The position numbers were made by a program, and so were the translations under genes. Shown here piece by piece: positions 14,551 through 22,679 of a stretch of 53,707 nucleotides of DNA. The stretch is from assembly GCF_024211275.1 (NCBI RefSeq), contig NZ_JAMLDX010000024.1, forward strand, positions 1-53,707, in the 5' to 3' direction. Below the pieces are notes generated by a model. The model did not search any database. It was given only the letters and a program-made list of their open reading frames with translations, and had not been told where the DNA came from. The DNA comes from Sphingomonas tagetis. Lineage in GTDB: Bacteria; Pseudomonadota; Alphaproteobacteria; Sphingomonadales; Sphingomonadaceae. Each line of letters starts with the position of its first letter. Positions within the stretch are counted from its first letter, which is position 1.

Positions 14551-16644
14551 GTGAATGCTACCGCAATGAAGGGGAACATCGTCCCCACGCTGAAGAGTTT
14601 CGCGCTGCCGGTCGCCATTTTGGTGCTGGTCGGCATGATGGTCGTGCCGGTGCCGACGATCCTGCTCGACACCTTCTTCATCATGAACATCATTATCAGC
14701 CTCGCGGTGCTGATGGTCGCGCTCAATGCGCAAAAGCCGCTCGATTTCTCGGCCTTCCCGACGGTGCTGCTATTCGCCACACTGTTCCGGCTCGGCCTCA
14801 ACGTCGCCTCGACGCGCGTCGTGCTGGGGCATGGTCACGAGGGCGAGGCCGCCGCGGGCCATGTCATCGAGAGCTTCGGCACCTTCATGATCGGCGGCGA
14901 CTATGTCGTCGGCCTGTTCGTGTTCGCGATCCTGATCATCATCAACCTGATCGTGGTGACCAAGGGTGCCGGCCGCGTGTCCGAAGTGGCCGCGCGCTTC
15001 ACCCTCGACGCCTTGCCCGGCAAGCAGATGGCGATCGACGCCGATCTGAACGCCGGCCTGATCACCCCCGACGAAGCCAAGGCGCGCCGCGTCGAGGTCG
15101 GCACCGAAGCCGATTTCTACGGCGCGATGGACGGTTCGTCGAAATTCGTGAAGGGCGATGCGGTCGCCGGCCTGCTGATCCTGTTCATCAACGTCATCGG
15201 CGGCCTGATCCTCGGGCCGGTCAGCCATGGCATGACGATCGGCGAAGCGGCGCAGACCTATGTCCTGCTGGCGATCGGCGACGCGCTCGTCGCACAGATC
15301 CCGGCGCTGCTGCTGTCGATCGCCGCCGCCGCGATCGTCACCCGCGTCTCCGCCAACAAGGAACAGGGGCTGGCCGACCAGATCGGCAGCCAGTTCGGCA
15401 GCCACAAGACCTGGACCCCGGTCGCGGTGATCATCGGCCTGCTCGGGCTGCTGCCCGGCATGCCCGCCCTGATCATCCTGCCCGCCGCCGCCGGTTCAGG
15501 CTGGATGGCATGGAAAATGTACCAGACCAGCAAGCGCCCGCCCGCGCCCGAGCCGATCGACATCGCCGCCGAGCCCGCCGATCCTTCGCGCATCGGCTGG
15601 GACGAGGTCACCGACAACATGCAGGTGATGGTCGATATCGGCTATGGCCTGGTGCCGCTGATCGACGAGCGCCGCGGTGGCGCGCTGATGGGCCGCATCA
15701 CCGGCGTGCGCCGCCAGCTGTCCAAGGATCTCGGCTTCGTCGTGCCGCAGGTGCGCGTGCGCGACGACATCAATCTCGACCCCTTCACCTATCGCATCGT
15801 CGTCGGCGGCGTCGTGATCGGCGAGGACAATGTCTCGCCCGACGAGATGCTCGCGCTCGACACCGGCCAGGCGGTCGGCAAGCTCAATGGCAAGAAGGCC
15901 AAGGATCCGACCTTCGGGCTCGACGCGGTGTGGATTTCGCCCGCCGACGCCGATGCCGCGACCGGCCAGGGCTGGCTGGTGGTCGATCCAGGCACCGTCA
16001 TGGCGACGCATTTGAATCAGGCGCTGATCACCAACGCCTCCGACCTGCTCGGCCCGGACGAGGTGCAGGCGCTGCTCGACGGCCTGCGCGAGCGCGCGGC
16101 GCAGCTGGTCTCGGCGCTCTCGCCCAACCCGCTGCCGATAACGACGCTGACGCAAGTGCTGCGCGGACTGCTCGCCGAAAACATCCCGCTCAAGGAGTTC
16201 CGCCGCATCGCCGCCGCGATCGCGATGGCCGCGCAGCGCACGCTCGACGCCGACGAGATCATCGAACTGATCCGCCCGGAGCTCGGCCCGCTGATCATCC
16301 AGCGACTGTGCGGGGTGCGCGAGCCGCTGCGTGTGATGACGCTCGAAGGCCATCTCGAAGCATTGCTGGGACAAGCGGTCCGCTCGGACCCGGCCAAGCG
16401 CCACACCATCGAACCCGATCTCGGCCGCCGCATCGTCGATGCGCTCCAGCGCGCCGCCCAGCCGCTCGTGGCCGAGGCCAAGCCCTTCGCCCTTGTTGTC
16501 CAGCCTTCGATCCGCATCGCGATCCGCAAGCTGGTCCGCACCTGTCTGCCGGATACCCCCGTGATGAGCTTCTTCGAAGTGCCTGAGGACAAGTCGGTTG
16601 AAGTCGTCGCCGTGATCGGCGCACCCGAGGCGCTCGCCGCATGA
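14551..16644 (+). CDS. flhA: Flagellar export gate protein FlhA
   Basis: FlhA is a core membrane component of the flagellar type III export gate. The 697-residue length is typical. The N-terminal half (about 15-320) holds the eight membrane helices and the highly conserved cytoplasmic loop (VVTKGAGRVSEVAARFTLDALPGKQMAIDADLNAGLI). The C-terminal half is the cytoplasmic platform that docks chaperone-substrate complexes. Several Met codons near the N-terminus (14551, 14566) could serve as the start. It overlaps fliA by 4 nt (ATGA). Confidence 0.97.
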   Translation: MNATAMKGNIVPTLKSFALPVAILVLVGMMVVPVPTILLDTFFIMNIIISLAVLMVALNAQKPLDFSAFPTVLLFATLFRLGLNVASTRVVLGHGHEGEAAAGHVIESFGTFMIGGDYVVGLFVFAILIIINLIVVTKGAGRVSEVAARFTLDALPGKQMAIDADLNAGLITPDEAKARRVEVGTEADFYGAMDGSSKFVKGDAVAGLLILFINVIGGLILGPVSHGMTIGEAAQTYVLLAIGDALVAQIPALLLSIAAAAIVTRVSANKEQGLADQIGSQFGSHKTWTPVAVIIGLLGLLPGMPALIILPAAAGSGWMAWKMYQTSKRPPAPEPIDIAAEPADPSRIGWDEVTDNMQVMVDIGYGLVPLIDERRGGALMGRITGVRRQLSKDLGFVVPQVRVRDDINLDPFTYRIVVGGVVIGEDNVSPDEMLALDTGQAVGKLNGKKAKDPTFGLDAVWISPADADAATGQGWLVVDPGTVMATHLNQALITNASDLLGPDEVQALLDGLRERAAQLVSALSPNPLPITTLTQVLRGLLAENIPLKEFRRIAAAIAMAAQRTLDADEIIELIRPELGPLIIQRLCGVREPLRVMTLEGHLEALLGQAVRSDPAKRHTIEPDLGRRIVDALQRAAQPLVAEAKPFALVVQPSIRIAIRKLVRTCLPDTPVMSFFEVPEDKSVEVVAVIGAPEALAA

Positions 16645-17384
16645 CCGCGATGCCGAAACACAACGAGTTTGCGCTCACCTATGGCCGCACCGGCGAGACC
16701 CGGCGCGACATGGACAGCCTCGTGCGCAAACACATGCCGCTGGTCCGCCGGCTGGCGTGGCACGTCCATGGCTCGATGAGTTCGCTGATCGATGTCGAGG
16801 ACCTCGTCCAGATCGGCCTCGTCGCGCTGGTCGAGGCGGCGGCGAGCTTCGAGGATCGCGGCCTCGTCAGTTTCGACCAATATCTCCAGACCCGCGTGCG
16901 CGGCGCGATGATCGACGAGCTGCGGCGGCAGGCGACGATGACGCGCGGCGCGATGAAGCGGCGGCGCGCCTATAACGACGCCGTCACCACGCTAACCGAC
17001 GAAAGCGGCAAACGGCCCGACGAGGCTGCGGTCGCGTCGAAACTGGGCGTCACGATCGACAAGTTGCGCAGCGACTTCGCGACCGCCGAGGCGGTGCGCT
17101 TCGATTCGATCGACGAGGTCTATTCGGACGAAGGCCCGTGGTTCATGTCCGACGAGCCCTCCGCGTTCGACGCGCTCGCCGATGCCGACCAGCGCGAGGC
17201 GCTGATCGCCGCGATCAGCGAACTGCCCGAGAAGGAGCAGCTCGTGATCCAGCTTTATTATGTCGAGGAACTCAATCTCGAGGAAATCGGCCAGGTGCTC
17301 GGCGTCGGCGGCGCGCGAGTCTGCCAGATCAAGAAGAGCGCGCACGACCGGCTGAAGAAGGGGCTGTTGCGGCGATTGGGCTGA
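16641..17384 (+). CDS. fliA: Flagellar sigma factor FliA (sigma-28)
   Basis: FliA directs RNA polymerase to late flagellar genes. The 247-residue protein shows sigma-70 family region 2 (DLVQIGLVALVEAAASFEDRGLVSFDQYLQTRVRGAMIDELRR, about 53-95). It also has region 3 and region 4 (LPEKEQLVIQLYYVEELNLEEIGQVLGVGGARVCQIKKSAHDRL, about 194-237). Its partner FlgM is encoded at 12901. Candidate target promoters lie at 12843, 20894 and 34473. Expression probably depends on the sigma-54 promoter at 13613, placing FliA one step down the cascade. Confidence 0.95.
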   Translation: MTAMPKHNEFALTYGRTGETRRDMDSLVRKHMPLVRRLAWHVHGSMSSLIDVEDLVQIGLVALVEAAASFEDRGLVSFDQYLQTRVRGAMIDELRRQATMTRGAMKRRRAYNDAVTTLTDESGKRPDEAAVASKLGVTIDKLRSDFATAEAVRFDSIDEVYSDEGPWFMSDEPSAFDALADADQREALIAAISELPEKEQLVIQLYYVEELNLEEIGQVLGVGGARVCQIKKSAHDRLKKGLLRRLG

Positions 17385-17440
17385 CCGCATCGCCGCATCT
17401 TTTTGCGAGACATTCGCAATTGCCGTGCTAGGCAAAAGCC

Positions 17441-17794
17441 GTGCGCCGCCATCTCTATCTAGCCGCCGGATTCGTCAGCCTGGGCCTCGCGGTGATCGGC
17501 GCGCTGCTGCCGGTGATGCCGACCACGGTGTTCGTGATCCTCGCCGCCTATTGCTTCACGCGCAGCTCGCCGGCGATGGAGCGGCGGCTGCTCGAACATC
17601 CCAAATTCGGTCCGCACATCATGCGCTGGCGCGAGCGCGGTGCGATCAGCCGCGCCGGCAAGAAGGCGGCGACTCTGGCCTTCGCGGTCAGCATCGCGGT
17701 CACCTTCGCTCTCACCGCGATGCCTTGGCCGCTCGTCTCGCTCGCGGCCGCGGTCATCGTCGGCGGCTGGATCTGGACCCGGCCGGAAGCCTAG
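17441..17794 (+). CDS. DUF454 (YbaN-like) inner membrane protein
   Basis: This small integral membrane protein of 117 residues matches the YbaN/DUF454 family, whose function is unknown. Two N-terminal helices (about 5-45, with LGLAVIGALLPVMPTTVFVILAAYCFTRSSP) are the family signature. They are followed by HPKFGPHIMRW and two further helices at about 80-112. It starts with GTG. It lies 56 nt after fliA and is convergent with the esterase gene, 4 nt away. A flagellar role is not implied. Confidence 0.85.
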   Translation: MRRHLYLAAGFVSLGLAVIGALLPVMPTTVFVILAAYCFTRSSPAMERRLLEHPKFGPHIMRWRERGAISRAGKKAATLAFAVSIAVTFALTAMPWPLVSLAAAVIVGGWIWTRPEA

Positions 17795-17798
17795 CGCC

Positions 17799-18995
17799 TC
17801 AGCGCTTCGGCTTGAGTCCCCACACCATCTTTCCAAACGCCGCGGCGCTTTCGCGCGAAGCGCGGTCGGCTTCCTTAGTCACTCGCGTGTGCTGCATGAA
17901 GCCGTGCCGCAGCGAGGGATATTCGAGCTCGACGACTTTCACCCCGGCCTTGCGCAGCTTTGCGGCATAGACGCGGTCGGAATCGCGCAGCGGATCGAAC
18001 CCGGCCGAGGCCATCACCGTCGGCGGCATCTTCTCGATCCCGTCGGCGAAGATCGGCGAGATTTCCGGCTGTGACAGATTCTGCCCCGGGAACACCGCGC
18101 GGTGGACATATTCGGTGAACGGCACGTCGAGCCCGAAGCCCTGCCAGAACAGTCGCGCCGAGGCATAGTCCTTGCGCATCTCGGGCACCGGCCGGTTATC
18201 GACCGCGGCATAATAAAGCAGCATGCACGACGGGCTGAACTTGCCGGCGTTGCGCGTGCGGTTGGTCACCACCGCCGACATGTTGCCGCCGGCGCTGTCG
18301 CCGCCGACGCAGATGCGCTTGCCGTCCCCGCCCAGACGCTTGGCATTGGCGACGGTCCAGTCGAACGCGTCCTCGCTGTCGTTCCACGAGCCGGGATAGG
18401 GGGCTTCGGGCGAGAGGCGGTAATCGACCGAGACGACGATCGCCTTCGAAATATCGGCGAGCAGCAGCATCGAGCGGTCGACCGCCTCGATATTGCCGAT
18501 CACCCAGCCGCCGCCATGATAATAGACGAGCACCGGCAGCGGCCCCTTGGCCTTGGGGTGATAGATGCGCACGCGGATCGGCTGGCCGTCCCGCGCACGA
18601 ACCTGCTCGTCGCGGACCGAGGCCATCGCCGGGCCGGGATTGGTCTGGCGGATCCATTCCTGATTGGCCTCGGCGCGGATTCCGGCGACGATCTTGGGAT
18701 CGGCGAAATAGTCGTCGATGGTCTTTTGCTTGACGGCGGGATCGGGCGGCGGCGCAGCCTTCTTCTGCGCCGCGTCAGCCTTGTATCCCTGCTCGAGCCG
18801 ATATTGCAGGCGAAGGTCGAGCGTCTGGCCGTCGAGCGTGATGCGCTTGCCGCCGACTTGTTCTAGGAACCAGCTGTCCGGCTTCGCCGCGGTGTCGATC
18901 ACCGCCTGCTCCTTGGGATCGTTCGCGATCTGCGCGAGCGCGGCGCTGGCGACGGTCAGCGAAAGGGCGGCGAAAACAAGCGGGCGAATGGACAT
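17799..18995 (-). CDS. Secreted alpha/beta-hydrolase (HSL-family esterase)
   Basis: This is a predicted carboxylesterase or lipase of the hormone-sensitive lipase family, exported to the periplasm. The start at 18995 gives a clear signal peptide (MSIRPLVFAALSLTVASAALA) and has a GGGAG site upstream; an ATG at 19040 would add an unlikely extension. The oxyanion motif HGGGW is at 160-164 and the nucleophile motif GDSAGGN at 232-238 (Ser234). The acid Asp is likely in GFDPLRD and the His in RHGFMQH. The 398-residue length includes an N-terminal extension of about 100 residues. The substrate is unknown. Confidence 0.88.
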   Translation of the reverse strand: MSIRPLVFAALSLTVASAALAQIANDPKEQAVIDTAAKPDSWFLEQVGGKRITLDGQTLDLRLQYRLEQGYKADAAQKKAAPPPDPAVKQKTIDDYFADPKIVAGIRAEANQEWIRQTNPGPAMASVRDEQVRARDGQPIRVRIYHPKAKGPLPVLVYYHGGGWVIGNIEAVDRSMLLLADISKAIVVSVDYRLSPEAPYPGSWNDSEDAFDWTVANAKRLGGDGKRICVGGDSAGGNMSAVVTNRTRNAGKFSPSCMLLYYAAVDNRPVPEMRKDYASARLFWQGFGLDVPFTEYVHRAVFPGQNLSQPEISPIFADGIEKMPPTVMASAGFDPLRDSDRVYAAKLRKAGVKVVELEYPSLRHGFMQHTRVTKEADRASRESAAAFGKMVWGLKPKR

Positions 18996-19121
18996 CAGGA
19001 CTCCCCAACAGGCGATTGTCGCCTTGGTTGAGGAAGTCATGCCGGGTGCACAAGCGAAGCAACGGGTAACGGCCTGCCCGAAAAGGGGTTAGACCCGCTC
19101 GCGATGCCGGACCGCAAAAGG

Positions 19122-19153
19122 AAAAACCCCGGCAGCCTTGCGGCCACCGGGGC
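19122..19153 (-). terminator. Intrinsic terminator after flagellin gene
   Basis: Read on the minus strand, a GCCCCGG...CCGGGG stem with the sub-stem GGCC/GGCT and a GCAA loop is followed by TTTTT. It lies about 80 nt past the flagellin stop codon and suits a strongly expressed gene. Confidence 0.75.
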
Positions 19154-19234
19154 TTCCTCGCATTCCCTCCAATTACTCGGAGGGTGACCGGCCGTGGCGC
19201 CTGTCAGGGGGGTGACACCCCGACCGGCACACGC

Positions 19235-20821
19235 TTAGCGAAGCAGCGAGAGAACGTTCTGCTGCGACTGGTTGGCCTGCGCCAGCATCGCGGTCGATGC
19301 CTGGCTCAGGATCTGCGCCTTGGCCAGCGCCGTGGTCTCGGACGAGAAGTCCGCGTCCTCGATGCGGCTGCGCGCTTCGGTCAGGTTGGTGGCGTTGGTC
19401 GTCAGGCTGCTGACCACCGACTCGAGCCGGCTCTGGGCCGCACCCAGGCTGGCGCGGGTCGCTGCGACCGCATCGAGCGCGGTCTCGACCGTGTCGAGCG
19501 CCGTCGACGCTGCCGAACGCGAGCTGATCGAGAGGCCGACGACCGCCGGGGTCGTGGGCTCTTCGGCCGGCTCTTCCGGCGTCTCTTCCGCCGTCGGGAC
19601 CCAGACCTTATCGCCTGCGGCCAGCTTGATCACGTCGCCGGCAGCCGGCGAGTCGAACGCGCTGATCTCGGCGGCGTTGTCGACGTCATCCTGCGTGACC
19701 GTGTAGAGGCCCGTCAGTTCGGCATCGCCGGTCGCGAGCGTCTTGAGCGCGCTCGTGCCGCTGTCCCAGATCTTGTCACCCGCCTTCAGCTGGACTTCGC
19801 GGCCCACGTCGATCGTGAACTCGGCGCCATTGTCGACGTCATCCTGCGTCACGGTATATTCGGTGTCGATCAGATCGTCACCGGTCGCAACGTCGGTCAG
19901 GACGCCATCCGGCTCCTCGATCACCGGCTCGTCCGACGACCAGATCTTGTCGCCAGCGGCGAGCTTGATCACGTCACCTTCGGCCGGCGAGTCGAACGCG
20001 CTGATTTCGGCCGCGTTGTCGACGTCGTCCTGGATCACGGTGTAGAGACCGGTCAGTTCGCTGTCGCCCGACGCCAGCGTCTTGAGCGCGCTCGTGCCGC
20101 TATCCCAGATCTTGTCGCCTTCCTTCAGCTGGACTTCACGACCCACGGCGATCGTGAACTCGGCGCTGTTGGTCACGTCGTCGGCCGTAACGGTGTACTC
20201 GGTGCCGATACGGGTATCGCCCGCCTCGAGCGTCTGAAGCGTCGCTTCAGCCGGCTCTTCCTCGCCCGGCGTTTCCTCGACCGCCTCGACCGGAGCCGCG
20301 ATGGTCTTGCCGGTGATCGACTGCAGATCGAGCTTGGTGATCTTCAGATCGACCGTGCGGCCCGAGCTGGTGCCGATCTGGATCGACTTGGTGATGTCCT
20401 TGTCCGACGCGAACAGCTGGACGTTGTTGAACTTGGTGTTGCGCAGCACGTCATCGATCTGGGCAGCGAGCTCAGTGACTTCGGTCTGCATGTTGCCGCG
20501 GTCGGTATCCGAGTAGGTACCCGAAGCCGACTGGGTGGCGAGTTCCTTCATGCGCTGAAGCATGTTGGTCACTTCGCCCAGCGCGCCTTCGGCGGTCTGG
20601 GCCAGCGAGATGCCGTCGTTGGCGTTGCGGATCGCGACGCTCATCGACTTGATCTGGCTGGTCATGCGGCTCGCAATGGCGAGGCCGGCTGCATCGTCCT
20701 TGGCGCTGTTGATGCGCTTGCCGGTCGACAGACGCTCCATGGCGGTCTGCAGGCTCGACGACGCCAGCTTGGACGCGTTCGCGGCGCGAAGGCTCGCGAT
20801 GTTCGTTCCGATAACAGTCAT
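19235..20821 (-). CDS. fliC: Flagellin with internal repeats
   Basis: This is the filament subunit. The N-terminal D0/D1 region (about 1-170, MTVIGTNIASLRAANAS..., with LSTGKRINSAKDDAAGLAIASRM) and the C-terminal region (about 428-528, ending QANQSQQNVLSLLR) are standard. The middle (about 195-407) is an acidic insert made of four related units of about 50 residues, arranged as a duplicated pair. The start at 20821 is set by the flagellin motif and a GGAG site; a longer open frame upstream is not flagellin-like. A sigma-28-like promoter lies at 20894-20920 and a terminator follows the gene. Confidence 0.95.
   Translation of the reverse strand: MTVIGTNIASLRAANASKLASSSLQTAMERLSTGKRINSAKDDAAGLAIASRMTSQIKSMSVAIRNANDGISLAQTAEGALGEVTNMLQRMKELATQSASGTYSDTDRGNMQTEVTELAAQIDDVLRNTKFNNVQLFASDKDITKSIQIGTSSGRTVDLKITKLDLQSITGKTIAAPVEAVEETPGEEEPAEATLQTLEAGDTRIGTEYTVTADDVTNSAEFTIAVGREVQLKEGDKIWDSGTSALKTLASGDSELTGLYTVIQDDVDNAAEISAFDSPAEGDVIKLAAGDKIWSSDEPVIEEPDGVLTDVATGDDLIDTEYTVTQDDVDNGAEFTIDVGREVQLKAGDKIWDSGTSALKTLATGDAELTGLYTVTQDDVDNAAEISAFDSPAAGDVIKLAAGDKVWVPTAEETPEEPAEEPTTPAVVGLSISSRSAASTALDTVETALDAVAATRASLGAAQSRLESVVSSLTTNATNLTEARSRIEDADFSSETTALAKAQILSQASTAMLAQANQSQQNVLSLLR
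19601..20203 (-). repeat. Tandem duplication inside flagellin variable domain
   Basis: Two long direct repeats, 19940-20203 and 19601-19864, lie 339 nt (113 residues) apart and encode residues 207-294 and 320-407. Each begins TEYTVT.DDV and ends LAAGDK.W, and most residues are identical. Each splits again into two related halves 51 residues apart (YTV..DDV.N.AE repeated). Confidence 0.9.
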
Positions 20822-20893
20822 GTCTAGTCTCCGTTCAGTCCGGCGTCCTTGCCACCCCCCTGAATGCGAAGGAGCTCGATCCGCCACAGGGGT

Positions 20894-20920
20894 TGAACGG
20901 CAGGGTGCGGACGGCATTAA
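20894..20920 (-). promoter_or_regulatory. Candidate sigma-28 promoter of flagellin
   Basis: On the minus strand TTAA is followed by 15 nt and then GCCGTTCA. This has the same geometry and GCCGTT core as the stronger promoter before fliD. It would give a leader of about 65 nt before the flagellin ATG. No sigma-54 element with correct spacing was found on this strand. Confidence 0.45.
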
Positions 20921-20965
20921 GCAAAAAAATCGAACGCCCCTCGCGCACATGCGTGAGGGCGTGCG

Positions 20966-21000
20966 CGGCAATCTGGAGCCGGAAAGGCACGATTTTGCCG
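20966..21000. promoter_or_regulatory. Two degenerate activator palindromes
   Basis: CGGCAATCTGGAGCCG (20966-20981) and AGGCACGATTTTGCCG (20985-21000) each fit CGGCAA-N4-TTGCCG with one degenerate half. Their centres are 19 bp apart. They lie between flagellin and the activator gene and could mediate autoregulation. The second resembles a sigma-54 promoter, but its GG-to-GC spacing is 11 instead of 12. Confidence 0.5.
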
Positions 21001-21061
21001 GATGGTTTACCACTCGTTTACCATCAATCGTCCAACAGGAGGCTCCACAGGGGGTTTCCGA

Positions 21062-22321
21062 ATGCAGACGATCTTTCCGTCAGCGGCTGTTCTTCGCCAA
21101 AACTATGCGCTGGTCTCGGCGCTGCGGGCGCAGGGCTTCACGATCGGCGCCGCCGACAAGGTGAAGCCGATGCCCGGCGATCTGTTCATGATCGTCGAGG
21201 GCGAGGCGCCGCCGGTGTCGGCGCGCACGCTGGTGCTGGCCGAAGGCCCGGTCGCGGCGGTCCCCTTCCATGACGGCAATCCCGCGCGCCTCTCCTACGG
21301 CACGGATGATGCGGCGGTGGCGAGCGGCTTTGCCAGCGCGATGCTGCGCGGCGCGCATGCCCCGGTCGCGGCTGACCCCGAGAGCCTCGCGCTCTATGCG
21401 CTCGCCGAGCGCGTCGCTGCGGCGGATATCACCGTGCTGATCAACGGCCCGACCGGCACCGGCAAGGAAGTGCTGGCCAAGGCGATTCACCTGGGTTCGA
21501 CCCGCGCCAACGGCCCGTTCATCGCCGTGAACTGCGCGGCGCTGCCCGAGACGATGCTCGAGGCGCTGCTGTTCGGCCACCAGAAGGGCGCGTTCACCGG
21601 CGCCAATGCCGCGGGCGAGGGCTTTTTCCGCGCGGCCAATGGCGGCACCCTGCTGCTCGACGAAGTCGCCGAGATGCCGCTCGCGCTGCAAGCCAAATTG
21701 CTGCGCGCCTTGCAGGAGCGCGAAGTGGTGCCGATCGGCGCGACCGCTGCGGAAAAGATCGACGTCCGCGTCATCGCCTGCGCCAACCGCGATCTTCAGG
21801 GCGAAGTCGCCGAGGGCCGCTTCCGCGCCGATCTTTACTATCGCCTGTCGGTATTCCCGCTGTCGACCAAGCCGCTGGCCGAGCGCCCCGGCGACGTCGC
21901 CGCGCTCGCTTCGGCGATGGTGCTGCGCCATTCGGCCGGCCGCACGAAGCTGCCCTGGGTGACGCAGGAGGCGCTCGCCGTGCTGCAAAGCCATGACTGG
22001 CCGGGCAATGTCCGCGAGCTCGAAAATGTCATCCAGCGCGCGCTGCTGCTGTGCCCGGGCGATGCGATCACCGCCGATCACCTGATCTTCGACCGTGCCC
22101 CGGCGACCGCGATGGCGCCGGCCGAAGGCACGCTCAGCAACATTGTCCAGCTCAGCGAATTCGCGGCGATCCGCGAGACGCTGGCGCAGTGCGGCGGCAG
22201 CCGGATCGAAACCGCCAGGCGGCTCGGCATTTCGGAGCGCACGCTGCGCTACCGCCTCGCCAAGGCGCGCGAGCAGGGCGAAGACATCACCCGCCAGAAT
22301 CTGGGGAGGATTAGCGCATGA
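21062..22321 (+). CDS. flbD: Sigma-54-dependent flagellar activator (FlbD/FleQ type)
   Basis: This is the presumed master activator of the sigma-54 flagellar promoters. The AAA+ domain (about 100-345) has Walker A GPTGTGKE (129-136), the sigma-54-contacting loop GAFTGA (176-181), the Walker B segment GGTLLLDEV and the DWPGNVRELENV box. A C-terminal helix-turn-helix (ETARRLGISERTLRYRL) would bind DNA. The N-terminal 100 residues show no clear receiver domain or phosphorylation site. I chose ATG 21062 over 21002 because the shorter form places the start after a GGGGG ribosome site. It overlaps fliE by 4 nt and heads the fliEFGHIJ operon. Confidence 0.9.
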   Translation: MQTIFPSAAVLRQNYALVSALRAQGFTIGAADKVKPMPGDLFMIVEGEAPPVSARTLVLAEGPVAAVPFHDGNPARLSYGTDDAAVASGFASAMLRGAHAPVAADPESLALYALAERVAAADITVLINGPTGTGKEVLAKAIHLGSTRANGPFIAVNCAALPETMLEALLFGHQKGAFTGANAAGEGFFRAANGGTLLLDEVAEMPLALQAKLLRALQEREVVPIGATAAEKIDVRVIACANRDLQGEVAEGRFRADLYYRLSVFPLSTKPLAERPGDVAALASAMVLRHSAGRTKLPWVTQEALAVLQSHDWPGNVRELENVIQRALLLCPGDAITADHLIFDRAPATAMAPAEGTLSNIVQLSEFAAIRETLAQCGGSRIETARRLGISERTLRYRLAKAREQGEDITRQNLGRISA

Positions 22322-22677
22322 GCGTCGGTGCTATCGGCGGAGCGGGCGGGATCGACCGCGTCATGCAGCTCCGCGCCCAGATCCTCGAACGCAACGAAGC
22401 GTTGCGCGGCGCGGCGACCAGCGGCGCTTCGGTGCCGGTGCAGCAACCGGCGGGTCCGGCGAGCTTCGCCGACACGCTGGAAACCGCGCTCAAACAGGTC
22501 AATGGCGCGCAGAACAACGCCAGCGAACTCTCCGCCGCATACGAACGCGGCGAGACGGTCGACATCGCCAAGGTGATGCTCGCCCGCCAGGAAGCTTCGG
22601 TCGGCTTCGAAGCGACGCTTCAAGTCCGCAACAAGCTGCTTACCGCCTATCGTGACATCATGAGCATGCCGGTCTGA
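22318..22677 (+). CDS. fliE: Hook-basal body protein FliE
   Basis: FliE joins the MS ring to the proximal rod. The 119-residue protein has a variable N-terminus, then SFADTLETALKQVNGAQNNASELSAAYERGETVDIAKVMLARQEASVGFEATLQVRNKLLTAYRDIMSMPV, which matches the FliE family to its C-terminus. It overlaps the activator gene (ATGA) and precedes fliF by 2 nt. Confidence 0.94.
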   Translation: MSVGAIGGAGGIDRVMQLRAQILERNEALRGAATSGASVPVQQPAGPASFADTLETALKQVNGAQNNASELSAAYERGETVDIAKVMLARQEASVGFEATLQVRNKLLTAYRDIMSMPV

Positions 22678-22679
22678 CC

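Noticed and set aside
19165..19184. Second terminator CCCTCC-N8-GGAGGG near flagellin
   Set aside because: The stem is only 6 bp and has no T run on either strand; the stronger terminator at 19122-19153 suffices.
19601..20203. CRISPR-like or satellite repeat array
   Set aside because: The repeats are in-frame coding units of flagellin with no short regular spacers.
20985..20999. Sigma-54 promoter for the activator gene
   Set aside because: The GG-to-GC distance is 11 rather than 12, and the bases fit the activator palindrome better.
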